Positions 13,036 through 20,798 of a stretch of 22,507 bases of DNA are shown here, one piece after another. Position 1 is the first letter of the stretch; every line of letters starts with the position of its first letter. The notes beneath the pieces are model-generated. The model worked only from the letters and a program-made list of their open reading frames with translations, made no database searches and was not told the DNA's origin. The translations under genes and the position numbers were made by a program. Where the stretch lies: positions 1 through 22,507 of the forward strand of contig JBOHUC010000159.1 of assembly GCA_050733935.1 (NCBI GenBank), given 5' to 3'. The stretch comes from JBOHUC01 sp050733935. Its GTDB lineage: Bacteria; Eisenbacteria; RBG-16-71-46; DASYSL01.

Positions 13036-13974
13036 TTGAACACGAAGGTCACCGTCGTCGGAGGCGGGAACGTCGGGGCGAACACCGCGCTCTACATCGC
13101 CGAGCGCGGGCTCGCGGATGTCACCCTGATCGACATCCTCGAAGGCATGCCGCAGGGCAAGGGCCTCGACCTCACGCAGGCCGCTCCGCTCTGGCATTCG
13201 GCCGCTCGCGTCACGGGGTCGAACTCGCTCGACGACGTGAAGGGCTCTTCGGTCGTCGTCATCACGGCCGGCTTCCCGCGCAAGCCCGGCATGTCGCGCT
13301 CCGATCTCCTCAAGGCGAATGCGGACATCGTCGGTCCTGCGGCCGAGGCGGTGAAGAAGCACGCGCCCAACGCCTACGTCATCGTGGTGACGAATCCGCT
13401 CGACGTGATGGCCTACGTGGCCTGGCGCCGCACGGGCTTCCCGAAGCAGCGCGTGCTCGGCATGGCCGGCGTGCTCGACTCGACCCGGCTCCGCGCGTTC
13501 GTCGCGATGGAGCTCGGTGTGGCGGCCTACGACGTGCAGGCGATGGTGCTCGGCGGCCACGGCGATTCGATGGTGCCGCTGCCGCGTTACACGACGGTCG
13601 GCGGGATTCCGATCACCGAGCTCCTGAGCAAGGAGCGGATCGAGGCGCTGTCGCAGCGCACGCGCGACGGCGGGGCCGAGATCGTGAAGCTCCTGAAGAC
13701 CGGGAGCGCGTACTACGCGCCCGCGATGTCGGCGGTCGAGATGGTGCAGGCCATCCTCAAGGACGAGAAGCGCGTGATTCCGTGCTCGGTGCTTCTGAGC
13801 GGCGAGTACGGGCTCAAGGACCTGTTCCTCGGCGTGCCGGTCGTGGTCGGTGCGGCCGGAGTCGAGCGGGTCATCGAGCTGGGATTGACCGCGGACGAGC
13901 TGGCCGCGCTTCACGCGTCGGGCCAGGGCGTGCGCGAGATGATCGAGGAGCTTGCTCTCGACACGGTCGCCTGA
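13036..13974 (+). CDS. mdh: Malate dehydrogenase (LDH-like type)
   Basis: A 312-residue protein. It reversibly oxidises L-malate to oxaloacetate with NAD in the citric acid cycle. Visible: nucleotide-binding GGGNVG (9-14) with D33 ending the second strand, as expected for NAD; the substrate loop GFPRKPGMSRSDLL (79-92), whose Arg residues mark malate rather than lactate specificity; TNPLDVM; and the catalytic His in GGHGDSMVP (H175). The start is TTG 13036, with GAGGAG 6 nt upstream overlapping the rpmA stop; no ATG fits. Only 10 nt separate it from rpmA, so it is probably part of the rplU transcript. Confidence 0.95.
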   Translation: MNTKVTVVGGGNVGANTALYIAERGLADVTLIDILEGMPQGKGLDLTQAAPLWHSAARVTGSNSLDDVKGSSVVVITAGFPRKPGMSRSDLLKANADIVGPAAEAVKKHAPNAYVIVVTNPLDVMAYVAWRRTGFPKQRVLGMAGVLDSTRLRAFVAMELGVAAYDVQAMVLGGHGDSMVPLPRYTTVGGIPITELLSKERIEALSQRTRDGGAEIVKLLKTGSAYYAPAMSAVEMVQAILKDEKRVIPCSVLLSGEYGLKDLFLGVPVVVGAAGVERVIELGLTADELAALHASGQGVREMIEELALDTVA

Positions 13975-14040
13975 GCCGCGCGAGCGTCTGCCGCGCACGA
14001 CCGGTCAGCCTCAGAGTCCCCGAAACCCCGAGTCGCCCCG

Positions 14041-14865
14041 ATGACGGTCCTGGGAGTCATTCCGGCCCGCCTCGGGGCGACTCGCTTTCCGGGCAAGCCG
14101 CTCGCGCTCCTGCGCGGCCGCCCCCTCCTCGAGCACGTGTGGGCGCGCGCGCGTGAGTGCGCGGCCATCGACCGCCTCGTGATCGCGACTCCGGATGCCG
14201 CGATCGCGGACGCCGCGCGGGCGTTCGGCGCCGAGTGCGTGATGACGAGCCCCGACCACGCCTCGGGCACCGACCGCGTCGCGGAAGCGGCGCGAATCCT
14301 TCCGCCGAGCGAGATCGTGGTCAACATCCAGGGCGACGAGCCCCGGATCGAGCCGGCCGCGATCGCGGCGGCGATCGAGCCGCTCGCCCGCACCGTCGAC
14401 TATCGTCCCGGCCAGCCGCATTCCGGCGGCCCGGTCGTTCCCGAGATGTCGACGCTCGCGCACGTCGAGCACGATGCGGACGCTTTCCGCTCGCTCGACG
14501 TCGTCAAAGTGGTGACGAATCCGGGGGGCCATGCGGTCTACTTCTCGCGTGCGGCGCTCGGCGGCCGCGCCGCGTCCGACGGCCGCGTCGTGCCGCCGGC
14601 CGAGGGCTTCCTCCGCCATGTCGGACTCTACGTCTATCGTGCGGAGGCGCTGCAGCAGCTTGCGAACCTGCGCGAGACTCCGCTCGAGCGACTCGAGCGG
14701 CTCGAGCAGTTGCGTGCCCTGGTGTTCGGAATTAGGATACGCGTCGTGATCACGCCCTATCGGAGCCGCGGCGTGGACACGCCGGGGGATCTGGCCGCGC
14801 TCGAGCGCGACTGGGATCTTCTCACAGGAATCGGGACACCCGACCCGAAGGAGAGCCCTCGATGA
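14041..14865 (+). CDS. kdsB: 3-deoxy-manno-octulosonate cytidylyltransferase (CMP-Kdo synthetase)
   Basis: A 274-residue cytoplasmic enzyme that activates Kdo with CTP to CMP-Kdo for lipid A glycosylation. Visible: IPARLGATRFPGKPL (8-22), the CTP-binding loop; SGTDRVAEAA; VNIQGDEP; VKVVTN; the FLRHVGLYVYR region; and LEQLRAL. It is slightly longer than the usual 245-255, mostly through the C-terminal end and a Gly/Pro-rich stretch (DYRPGQPHSGGPVVPEM). There is no strong ribosome binding site; the ATG directly precedes the conserved start. It opens the kds operon and its stop overlaps pyrG by 4 nt (ATGA), which places CTP synthesis next to a CTP-using enzyme. Confidence 0.95.
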   Translation: MTVLGVIPARLGATRFPGKPLALLRGRPLLEHVWARARECAAIDRLVIATPDAAIADAARAFGAECVMTSPDHASGTDRVAEAARILPPSEIVVNIQGDEPRIEPAAIAAAIEPLARTVDYRPGQPHSGGPVVPEMSTLAHVEHDADAFRSLDVVKVVTNPGGHAVYFSRAALGGRAASDGRVVPPAEGFLRHVGLYVYRAEALQQLANLRETPLERLERLEQLRALVFGIRIRVVITPYRSRGVDTPGDLAALERDWDLLTGIGTPDPKESPR

Positions 14866-16526
14866 CCCGTTTCGTCTTCGTGACCGGTGGCGTCGTCTCC
14901 TCCCTTGGCAAAGGCATCGCCGCATCGTCGCTCGGCCTCCTCCTCAAGGCGCGCGGCCTCAAGGTCGCGATGCAGAAATTCGATCCCTATCTCAACATCG
15001 ATCCCGGCACGATGAGCCCGTTCCAGCACGGCGAGGTGTTCGTCACCGACGACGGCGCCGAAACGGACCTCGACCTCGGCCACTACGAGCGCTTCACCGG
15101 CACGACCGTCGGCCGCCAGCACAACGTGACCGCGGGCCAGATCTACGAGGGCATCCTCTCGAAGGAGCGGCGGGGGGACTATCTCGGTCGAACGGTGCAG
15201 GTCATTCCGCACGTCACGGACGAGATCAAGGCCCGGATCACAGCACTCGCCGACTCCACGGGAGCCGACGTCACGATCGTCGAGATCGGCGGCACGGTGG
15301 GCGACATCGAGTCGCTGCCGTTCCTCGAGGCGATCCGCCAGATGCGGCTCGATCTCGGGCGCGAGCGCACGTGCTTCATCCATCTCACGCTCGTGCCGTA
15401 CATCCGGTCCGCGCACGAGACAAAGACCAAGCCGACGCAGCACTCGGTCAAGGAGCTGCGCGAGATCGGCATCCAGCCGGACGTCCTCCTGTGCCGCTGC
15501 GAGGCGCCGCTCGGTGCCGAGGTGCGGGCGAAGATCGGCCTCTTCACGAACGTGCCGGCCGATTGCGTCGTCGAAGCACCCGACGTGGACACGATCTACC
15601 GCGTCCCGCTCGTGCTCCACGAGAACGGTCTCGACAGCCAGGTGGTTCGCTTCCTCGGACTCGAAGCCGGCGAGCCCGCGCTCGATGCGTGGCGGAGCCT
15701 GGTCGACCGGATCACCGCGCCCACCCGCCAGGTCCGGATCGCGATCGTCGGCAAGTACACGCAGGTGCACGACGCGTACAAGTCGATCCTCGAGTCGTTC
15801 GTCCACGCCGGCGCGGCGCACGACGCTCGTGTCGAGCTCGTCTGGATCGAGTCCGGCGATCTCGAGAAGGGCGAACCCGAGAAGGTGCTCGCGGGTATCG
15901 ACGGCGTGCTCGTGCCGGGCGGCTTCGGCGAGCGCGGCATCCAGGGCAAGATCCGCGCGGCGCAGTGGGCGCGCACGCACGAGGTGCCGTACTTCGGCAT
16001 CTGCCTCGGCATGCAGGCCGCGGTCGTCGAGTACGCCCGCAACGTCTGCGGCTGGCCGGACGCGAATTCCGCGGAGTTCGACCCGCAATCGAACCACAAG
16101 GTGATCGATCTCATTGCGGATCAGGTCGGAGTCGAGCAGAAGGGCGGAACCATGCGCCTCGGCAGCTACCGCTGCAATCTCGCTCCCGGCTCGCGGGCGC
16201 GCGATGCGTACGGCCAGGACACGGTGCACGAGCGGCACCGCCATCGCTACGAGTTCAACAACCGCTTGGGCCCGCAGCTCGTCTCGCGCGGACTCGCGGT
16301 CACCGGCCGCTGTCCGAACCGCGACCTGGTCGAGATCGTGGAAGTGCCCGACCATCCGTGGTTCGTCGGCGTCCAGTTCCATCCCGAGCTCAAGAGCCGG
16401 CCGGCCGAGCCGCATCCGTTGTTCGTCGCGTTCGTCGGTGCGGCGCTCGTTCATCGGGCCGCCCGCACGCCCGAGGCTTCCCCCGAGGCTTCGCCCGGGC
16501 ACGAGGGCTTAAGGGTCCGCCCGTGA
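14862..16526 (+). CDS. pyrG: CTP synthase
   Basis: A 554-residue protein of standard length. It aminates UTP to CTP using ATP and glutamine. The N-terminal amidoligase domain starts FVFVTGGVVSSLGKG (P-loop) and QKFDPYLNIDPGTMSPFQHG; the C-terminal class I glutamine amidotransferase has PGGFGERG, nucleophile C381 in GICLGMQ, and H507/E509 in QFHPE. The start overlaps kdsB (ATGA) and the stop overlaps kdsA (GTGA), so it is translated with the Kdo genes; CTP is the co-substrate of KdsB. The last about 25 residues are a variable Pro/Arg-rich tail. Confidence 0.98.
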   Translation: MTRFVFVTGGVVSSLGKGIAASSLGLLLKARGLKVAMQKFDPYLNIDPGTMSPFQHGEVFVTDDGAETDLDLGHYERFTGTTVGRQHNVTAGQIYEGILSKERRGDYLGRTVQVIPHVTDEIKARITALADSTGADVTIVEIGGTVGDIESLPFLEAIRQMRLDLGRERTCFIHLTLVPYIRSAHETKTKPTQHSVKELREIGIQPDVLLCRCEAPLGAEVRAKIGLFTNVPADCVVEAPDVDTIYRVPLVLHENGLDSQVVRFLGLEAGEPALDAWRSLVDRITAPTRQVRIAIVGKYTQVHDAYKSILESFVHAGAAHDARVELVWIESGDLEKGEPEKVLAGIDGVLVPGGFGERGIQGKIRAAQWARTHEVPYFGICLGMQAAVVEYARNVCGWPDANSAEFDPQSNHKVIDLIADQVGVEQKGGTMRLGSYRCNLAPGSRARDAYGQDTVHERHRHRYEFNNRLGPQLVSRGLAVTGRCPNRDLVEIVEVPDHPWFVGVQFHPELKSRPAEPHPLFVAFVGAALVHRAARTPEASPEASPGHEGLRVRP

Positions 16527-17470
16527 GCGGAACCGCTCCGAAGGGGCGCCCGGTCACGATCGGATCGGGTCCGCGCCGCGCGGTGGTCGGCGGCGACGCG
16601 CTCGCGGTGCTCGCCGGACCGTGCGTCGTCGAGTCGGAAGCGCTCGTCCTCGAAGTCGCGCGCCGGCTCGTCGAGTGGTGCGATGCGCGCGGCTTGCCGT
16701 TCGTGTTCAAGTCCTCCTACAAGAAGGCCAATCGCTCGTCCGTGCGCTCGTTCACCGGCCCCGGCGATCGGGAGGGTCTCGCGGCTCTCGCGCGCGTGAA
16801 GCGTGAGCTCGGCGTTCCGATCCTGACCGACGTGCACGCGGTCGACGAAGTCGGCCCCGCGGCCGAGGTCGCGGACGTGCTCCAGGTGCCCGCGTTTCTC
16901 TCGCGCCAGACCGAGCTCCTGGTCGCGTGCGCGCAATCGGGCCGGCCGGTCAAGGTGAAGAAGGGCCAGTTCCTGGCCCCCGAGGACATGAAGCAGGTGG
17001 TCGAGAAGCTCGAGTCGGCAGGAGCGGCCGGCGTGCTCGTCACGGAGCGTGGGGCCACGTTCGGATACCACAACCTGGTCGTCGACATGCGCTCGCTCGT
17101 CATTCTCGGCGAGTTCGGCTGGCCGGTCGTCTACGACGTCACGCATTCGCTCCAGATGCCCGGCGGCGAGACGACGGGCGGCGACCGCCGCTTCGCGCTC
17201 CCGCTCGCGCGTGCCGCGGTTGCGGTCGGCGTGGACGGTCTGTTCTTCGAAACGCATCCCGATCCTGCGCGCGCTCTTTCCGATGCGGCCACGCAGCTTC
17301 CGCTCGAGCGCATTCCAGCACTGCTCGATCAGGTGATCTCCGTGCGTCACGCGCTCGAGGGTGTCCCGGCCGGAGGGCTCGCGCCCGCGCGCGGCGCGAC
17401 CGGATCGGGCGCGCCCACGATCGCCCCCGCGTCCATGCCCGGTGCAGCGCCGGGAGGGGTGAGCGCGTGA
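16523..17470 (+). CDS. kdsA: 3-deoxy-8-phosphooctulonate synthase (Kdo-8-P synthase)
   Basis: A 315-residue protein from a GTG overlapping the pyrG stop. It condenses arabinose 5-phosphate and PEP to Kdo-8-phosphate. Visible: LAGPCVVES, FKSSYKKANRSS, LTDVHAVDE, QVPAFLSRQTELL, KKGQFLAPEDMKQVV, TERGATFGYHNLVVDMR and DVTHSLQMPGG. The Cys of AGPC together with the His of DVTHS, the Glu of FETHPDP and the Asp of ALSDAA are the ligand set of metal-dependent KdsA; metal-independent enzymes have Asn at the Cys position. The protein exceeds the usual 270-285 residues by a C-terminal Ala/Gly/Pro-rich tail of about 35 residues of no recognised function. Confidence 0.96.
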   Translation: MSGTAPKGRPVTIGSGPRRAVVGGDALAVLAGPCVVESEALVLEVARRLVEWCDARGLPFVFKSSYKKANRSSVRSFTGPGDREGLAALARVKRELGVPILTDVHAVDEVGPAAEVADVLQVPAFLSRQTELLVACAQSGRPVKVKKGQFLAPEDMKQVVEKLESAGAAGVLVTERGATFGYHNLVVDMRSLVILGEFGWPVVYDVTHSLQMPGGETTGGDRRFALPLARAAVAVGVDGLFFETHPDPARALSDAATQLPLERIPALLDQVISVRHALEGVPAGGLAPARGATGSGAPTIAPASMPGAAPGGVSA

Positions 17471-18036
17471 GCGCACGAGATCCGGCGCGCGTCAGGCTCG
17501 TGGCGTTCGACTCGGACGGCACTCTCACCGATCGCGGCATCACCTGGGACACGGAAGGACGCGGCGTGCGCCGCTTCGACGTGCGCGACGGCATCGCCAT
17601 GCAGTGGGCGGTGCGGGTCGGGCTTCCGGTGGTCGTGATCTCCGGCAAGGACTCGAAGGCCGTGACGCATCGGCTCGAGGAACTCGGGGTTCCGGGTCAT
17701 CAGGGCGTGAAGGACAAGGTGAAATGTCTCTCGGAGTTCGCAGGCGGACTCGGCATTCCGCTCGAAGCGTGCGCGTTCGTGGGGGACGACCTGCCCGACG
17801 TTCCGGTGATGCGCGTGGTCGGTTATCCGATGGCGGTCGCGGACGCGCATCCGCTCGTGCACGCGATCGCCGCCTGGACGAGCCGCGCCCCCGGAGGGCA
17901 CGGAGCCGCACGCGAGGCGCTCGAGCACGTCTTGAAGGCGAGCGGTCTCTGGCCGCGCGTGCTCGAACGCTACGGCGCGAACGACCTCGAGGGCGCGGAC
18001 ACGACCCGGCTCCTGGCTGCGCAGCGGTTCGAATGA
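17467..18036 (+). CDS. kdsC: Kdo-8-phosphate phosphatase (HAD family)
   Basis: A 189-residue protein from a GTG overlapping the kdsA stop by 4 nt. It removes phosphate from Kdo-8-P. The HAD nucleophile motif is FDSDGTLTDRG (the two Asp of DxD), followed by ISGKDSKAVTHRLEELG, the catalytic Lys in QGVKDKV, and GDDLPDVPVM. Capless C1-type KdsC enzymes are about 170-190 residues, and the GGHGAAREALEHVL region is the conserved C-terminal segment of the tetramer. It sits between kdsA and kdsD, which fits Kdo synthesis. The next gene overlaps it by ATGA. Confidence 0.93.
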   Translation: MSARDPARVRLVAFDSDGTLTDRGITWDTEGRGVRRFDVRDGIAMQWAVRVGLPVVVISGKDSKAVTHRLEELGVPGHQGVKDKVKCLSEFAGGLGIPLEACAFVGDDLPDVPVMRVVGYPMAVADAHPLVHAIAAWTSRAPGGHGAAREALEHVLKASGLWPRVLERYGANDLEGADTTRLLAAQRFE

Positions 18037-19025
18037 ACTCGCCCCGCGCCGAAACGCTTTCGATCGCGCGCTCCGTCCTCCAGGCGGAAGCGGAGGCGCT
18101 CGCCGCACTCGCGGGCCGCGTCGACGAGCCGATCGCGCGCGCGACCGAGCTCATCCTGAGCCGGCGCGGCAAGGTCGTCGCGTCGGGCCTCGGAAAGAGC
18201 GGAATCGTCGCGCGGAAGATCGCCGCGACCCTGACCTCGACCGGAACCCCCGCGTACTTCCTGCACGCGACCGAAGCGCTTCACGGCGACGTGGGGCTCG
18301 TCGAGAGCGGGGACGTGGCCCTCCTCGTGTCGAAGAGCGGGGCGGGCGACGAAGTGAATGGGCTCCTGCCCTTGTTCGCGCGACTCGGCGTTCCGGTCGT
18401 CGCGATCACCGCGCACGCCGACTCGCCGCTCGCGCGTGCCGCCGAGGTGGCGATCGCTTACGGACCGGTCACCGAGGCGGGACCGGTGCCCGATGCTCCG
18501 ACCACGTCCGCGCTTTTGACGCTCGCGCTCGGCGACGCCCTCGCGGCCGCGCTCGCGGCTGCGCGCGGATTCCAAGCGGAGGACTTTCACTTCCTCCATC
18601 CCGGTGGCGTGCTCGCGCGCCGGGCACTCCTCACGGTTGCCGACGTCATGCACCGGGGTGACGCCGTCCCGCGCGTCGATCGCGCCGAGACGCTCGGGAA
18701 CGCGCTCGTCGTCATCATGGAGAAGCGCCTGGGCCTCACGACCGTCGTGGACGAGCGCGGGCGACTGTGTGGAATCCTGACCGACGGCGACTTGAAGCGC
18801 ATCCTGATCGCGCGCGGATCGGAAGGCGTGCTCGAAACTCCGGTCGCTTCGGTCATGAATCCCGTGCCGCGCACGATCGAGCCGACGGCACTCGTCGCAA
18901 CGGCCGTGCGCACGATGGAGGAGAACGAGCCCGGACCGATCACGGCCCTCATCGTCCCGGATGCGGACGGCCGCCCGGTCGGCGTCCTCCATCTGCACGA
19001 CTGCCTGAAGCTCGGCGTCCGATAG
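18033..19025 (+). CDS. kdsD: Arabinose-5-phosphate isomerase (KpsF/GutQ/KdsD family)
   Basis: A 330-residue protein of normal length. It converts ribulose 5-phosphate to arabinose 5-phosphate, the first committed precursor of Kdo. The N-terminal SIS domain (about 30-180) shows GLGKSGIVARKIAATLTSTG, HATEALHGDVG, SKSGAGDEV and APTTSALLTLALGDALA; LHPGGVLARR closes it. Two CBS domains follow (about 200-330), ending GILTDGDLKRIL and GVLHLHDCLKLG. The HGD and SxSG residues for the substrate are present. It is the last gene of the kds operon, and a 334-bp gap with palindromes follows. Confidence 0.95.
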   Translation: MNSPRAETLSIARSVLQAEAEALAALAGRVDEPIARATELILSRRGKVVASGLGKSGIVARKIAATLTSTGTPAYFLHATEALHGDVGLVESGDVALLVSKSGAGDEVNGLLPLFARLGVPVVAITAHADSPLARAAEVAIAYGPVTEAGPVPDAPTTSALLTLALGDALAAALAAARGFQAEDFHFLHPGGVLARRALLTVADVMHRGDAVPRVDRAETLGNALVVIMEKRLGLTTVVDERGRLCGILTDGDLKRILIARGSEGVLETPVASVMNPVPRTIEPTALVATAVRTMEENEPGPITALIVPDADGRPVGVLHLHDCLKLGVR

Positions 19026-19057
19026 ACCGCCTTCAGCGACGGCCGCTCGACCTGCTC

Positions 19058-19077
19058 AGGTTGCTGCGCAGCAACCT
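19058..19077. repeat. Palindrome C1 (type II, perfect, 10-bp arms)
   Basis: AGGTTGCTGC followed directly by GCAGCAACCT: a perfect 20-bp palindrome, 32 nt after the kdsD stop. Its core matches palindrome B2 at 11176-11193 (TTGCTG, then CAGCAA). There is no T-tract. Confidence 0.85.
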
Positions 19078-19115
19078 CGCCCCGCCGCGCTCGCGCAATC
19101 GTCCCGACGACGGCG

Positions 19116-19135
19116 AACTGGTTCCAGAACCAGTT
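19116..19135. repeat. Palindrome C2 (type III, 9-bp arms)
   Basis: AACTGGTTC, centre CA, GAACCAGTT. The arms are identical to the inner arms of palindrome A2 at 2186-2209, with the centre dinucleotide inverted, so the two copies are nearly identical in opposite orientation. Confidence 0.85.
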
Positions 19136-19188
19136 GAGACACGACGCCAAAAGTCTAACTTGTTTAGTCCCTTGAGATATCGTCGTCG

Positions 19189-19208
19189 AACTTGCCCCAG
19201 GGCAACTG
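19189..19208. repeat. Palindrome C3 (type I, imperfect)
   Basis: AACTTGCCC, centre CA, GGGCAACTG. The inner six base pairs are exact and the right arm then departs from GGGCAAGTT. It is otherwise the reverse-orientation equivalent of B1 at 11144-11163. Confidence 0.7.
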
Positions 19209-19267
19209 CAGTCGAGAGATCCACCCCCGCAATCCGCGCGATCGTCTCCGCGTCACCGCCCGGGCCT

Positions 19268-19283
19268 TGGCATACATCGTGCT
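19268..19283 (+). promoter_or_regulatory. Weak sigma-54-like site before lptC-lptB-rpoN-hpf
   Basis: TGGCATA-CATC-GTGCT matches 9 of 12 defined positions of TGGCACG-N4-TTGCW with the GG and GC at the required 10-nt spacing. The predicted start near 19294 leaves a 66-nt leader to lptC. It could make the rpoN operon partly self-regulated, but a match this weak can arise by chance. Confidence 0.3.
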
Positions 19284-19359
19284 TCACTCCCGCTTGTACC
19301 CTGCCGATCCTTTTGTTAGCGTGCTCTCGTACACGCGTTCGCGTGGCGAAGGAGGGGAG

Positions 19360-19962
19360 ATGACGCGCGATTTGCGGCGCGGCCGCCGGGACTCCTCGGC
19401 CCTTCTGGCCCTGGCCGTCGTGCTGGCGATCTGGTTCGCCGCCGGCTGCGGGGGCGAGGACCGGGTCGTCCCGCAGCCCCGGTCACAGGACCTGCCGACG
19501 CAGGAGGTCCGTGACTTCTCGCTCGCCGAGTCGAACGAGGGCCGCCCCGAGTGGATCCTGACGTCGCGTTACGCCGCCACCTACCAGCAGCGCGGCGTGA
19601 TCGTCGCGCGTGACGTCGCGATCGACTTCTTCGATTCGGAAGGCAAGAAGTATTCGCACCTGACTGCGCGTGAGGGCGAGGTCAAGCAGCCCTCGAACGA
19701 CATGGAAGCCCGCGGCAACGTCGTGGTCACGACCGAGGACGGAGTGCGGATCGAGACGTCGTCCCTCAGCTTTCTCAATCGTGAGCGGAAGATCGTCTCG
19801 AACGAGTTCGTGCGGCTCGAGCGCAACGGTGACGTGGTGACGGGCGTGGGGTTCGAGAGCGATCCGAGCCTCGAGCATTTCTCGATCAAGCGCCAGGTGC
19901 GCGCACAGGTGCAAACGAGCCCGGGCGGGGGATTGCGCTTCCGCGAACGCGACCGCCCGTGA
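19360..19962 (+). CDS. lptC: LptC, LPS export periplasmic protein
   Basis: A 200-residue protein. ATG 19360 was chosen for its strong AAGGAGGGG ribosome binding site and for the N-terminal hydrophobic segment it leads into; upstream in-frame starts lack both. LptC is the inner-membrane partner of LptB2FG that hands LPS to LptA. The pattern is LptC-like: RDVAIDFFDSEGKKYSHLTA, EARGNVVVTTEDGVRIET, then a VTGVGFESDP segment. The N-terminus ends FAAGC, so C30 may be lipidated, unlike the uncleaved helix of E. coli LptC. Sequence similarity across LptC is low, so the call rests on these motifs plus the adjoining lptB. It overlaps lptB by 4 nt. Confidence 0.85.
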   Translation: MTRDLRRGRRDSSALLALAVVLAIWFAAGCGGEDRVVPQPRSQDLPTQEVRDFSLAESNEGRPEWILTSRYAATYQQRGVIVARDVAIDFFDSEGKKYSHLTAREGEVKQPSNDMEARGNVVVTTEDGVRIETSSLSFLNRERKIVSNEFVRLERNGDVVTGVGFESDPSLEHFSIKRQVRAQVQTSPGGGLRFRERDRP

Positions 19963-20771
19963 TCGGCGAGCCGTCCGTGCCGCCGGCGGGGAAAGTCGCG
20001 AGCGCCAGCCCCGGCGGTGCCGACGTCGACACGGCGACCCGGACGAGCGCCCCGGTCCTCGCCGCGAGCGGACTCGTGAAGCGCTACGGCCGGCATCTGG
20101 TCGTGGACGAAGTGAGCCTGTCCGTGCGTCCCGGCGAGGTCGTCGGGCTGCTCGGGCCGAACGGCGCCGGGAAGACGACGACGTTCTACCTGATCGTCGG
20201 CCTCCTCCGGCCGGCGGCGGGGACGATCCGGCTCGGCGACGAGGACCTGACCGATCTCCCGGTGTACCTGAGGGCGCGCCGCGGGATCGGATACCTCGCG
20301 CAGGAGCCGAGCATCTTTCGGAAGCTCACGGTGCGGGAGAACATCCTCGCCGTGCTCGAGACCCTCGGGCTACCGCGCGCCGAGCAGCAGCGACGACTCG
20401 AGGAGCTCCTGTCCGAGCTCCATCTGACGGCCCTGGCCGACCGGCCGGGCTCGAAACTCTCGGGAGGCGAGCGCCGCCGCGTCGAGATCACCCGCGCGCT
20501 CGTCACGAGGCCGCGATTCCTCCTGCTCGACGAGCCGTTCGTCGGGATCGATCCGATCGCGGTCGCCGAGATCCAGGACATCGTGCAGCGCCTGAAGACC
20601 ATGGGTCTCGGGATGCTGATCACGGATCACAACGTGCGCGAGACGTTGCGTATTACCGACCGCGCCTCGATCATGTATCAGGGACGGATTCTGGTCGAGG
20701 GGAGCGCGGAGTATCTGGCCACGCACCCGGAGGCCCGCAAATTCTATCTGGGCGATCGCTTCCGACTCTGA
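19959..20771 (+). CDS. lptB: LptB, LPS export ABC transporter ATPase
   Basis: A 270-residue protein from a GTG overlapping the lptC stop. It powers extraction of LPS from the inner membrane. Visible: Walker A GPNGAGKTT (66-74), Q-loop LAQEPSIFRKLTVREN (typical of LptB), signature LSGGERRR (167-174), Walker B with D191/E192 (LLLDEPFVGIDP) and H-loop ITDHN. The core matches the usual 240 residues; about 30 extra N-terminal residues, Ala/Gly/Pro-rich, may mean translation starts further in, at GTG 20076 or nearby, though the GTGA overlap favours the first GTG. Confidence 0.95.
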   Translation: MIGEPSVPPAGKVASASPGGADVDTATRTSAPVLAASGLVKRYGRHLVVDEVSLSVRPGEVVGLLGPNGAGKTTTFYLIVGLLRPAAGTIRLGDEDLTDLPVYLRARRGIGYLAQEPSIFRKLTVRENILAVLETLGLPRAEQQRRLEELLSELHLTALADRPGSKLSGGERRRVEITRALVTRPRFLLLDEPFVGIDPIAVAEIQDIVQRLKTMGLGMLITDHNVRETLRITDRASIMYQGRILVEGSAEYLATHPEARKFYLGDRFRL

Positions 20772-20798
20772 CCACGCCCGACGGAGCCGAAAGGACGC

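Larger units (their letters stand above)
19026..19359. other. 334-bp intergenic region with three palindromes and a possible sigma-54 site
   Basis: This gap between kdsD and lptC holds one palindrome of each type (II at 19058, III at 19116, I at 19189), a distant ACGACG/CGTCGT inverted pair (19141-19146 and 19181-19186), a small CTAA-CTTGT-TTAG hairpin around 19156, and a sigma-54-like sequence at 19268. A frame open across its last part is the upstream extension of lptC without a better start. I see no gene. lptA, commonly found next to lptC, is not here. Confidence 0.7.
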
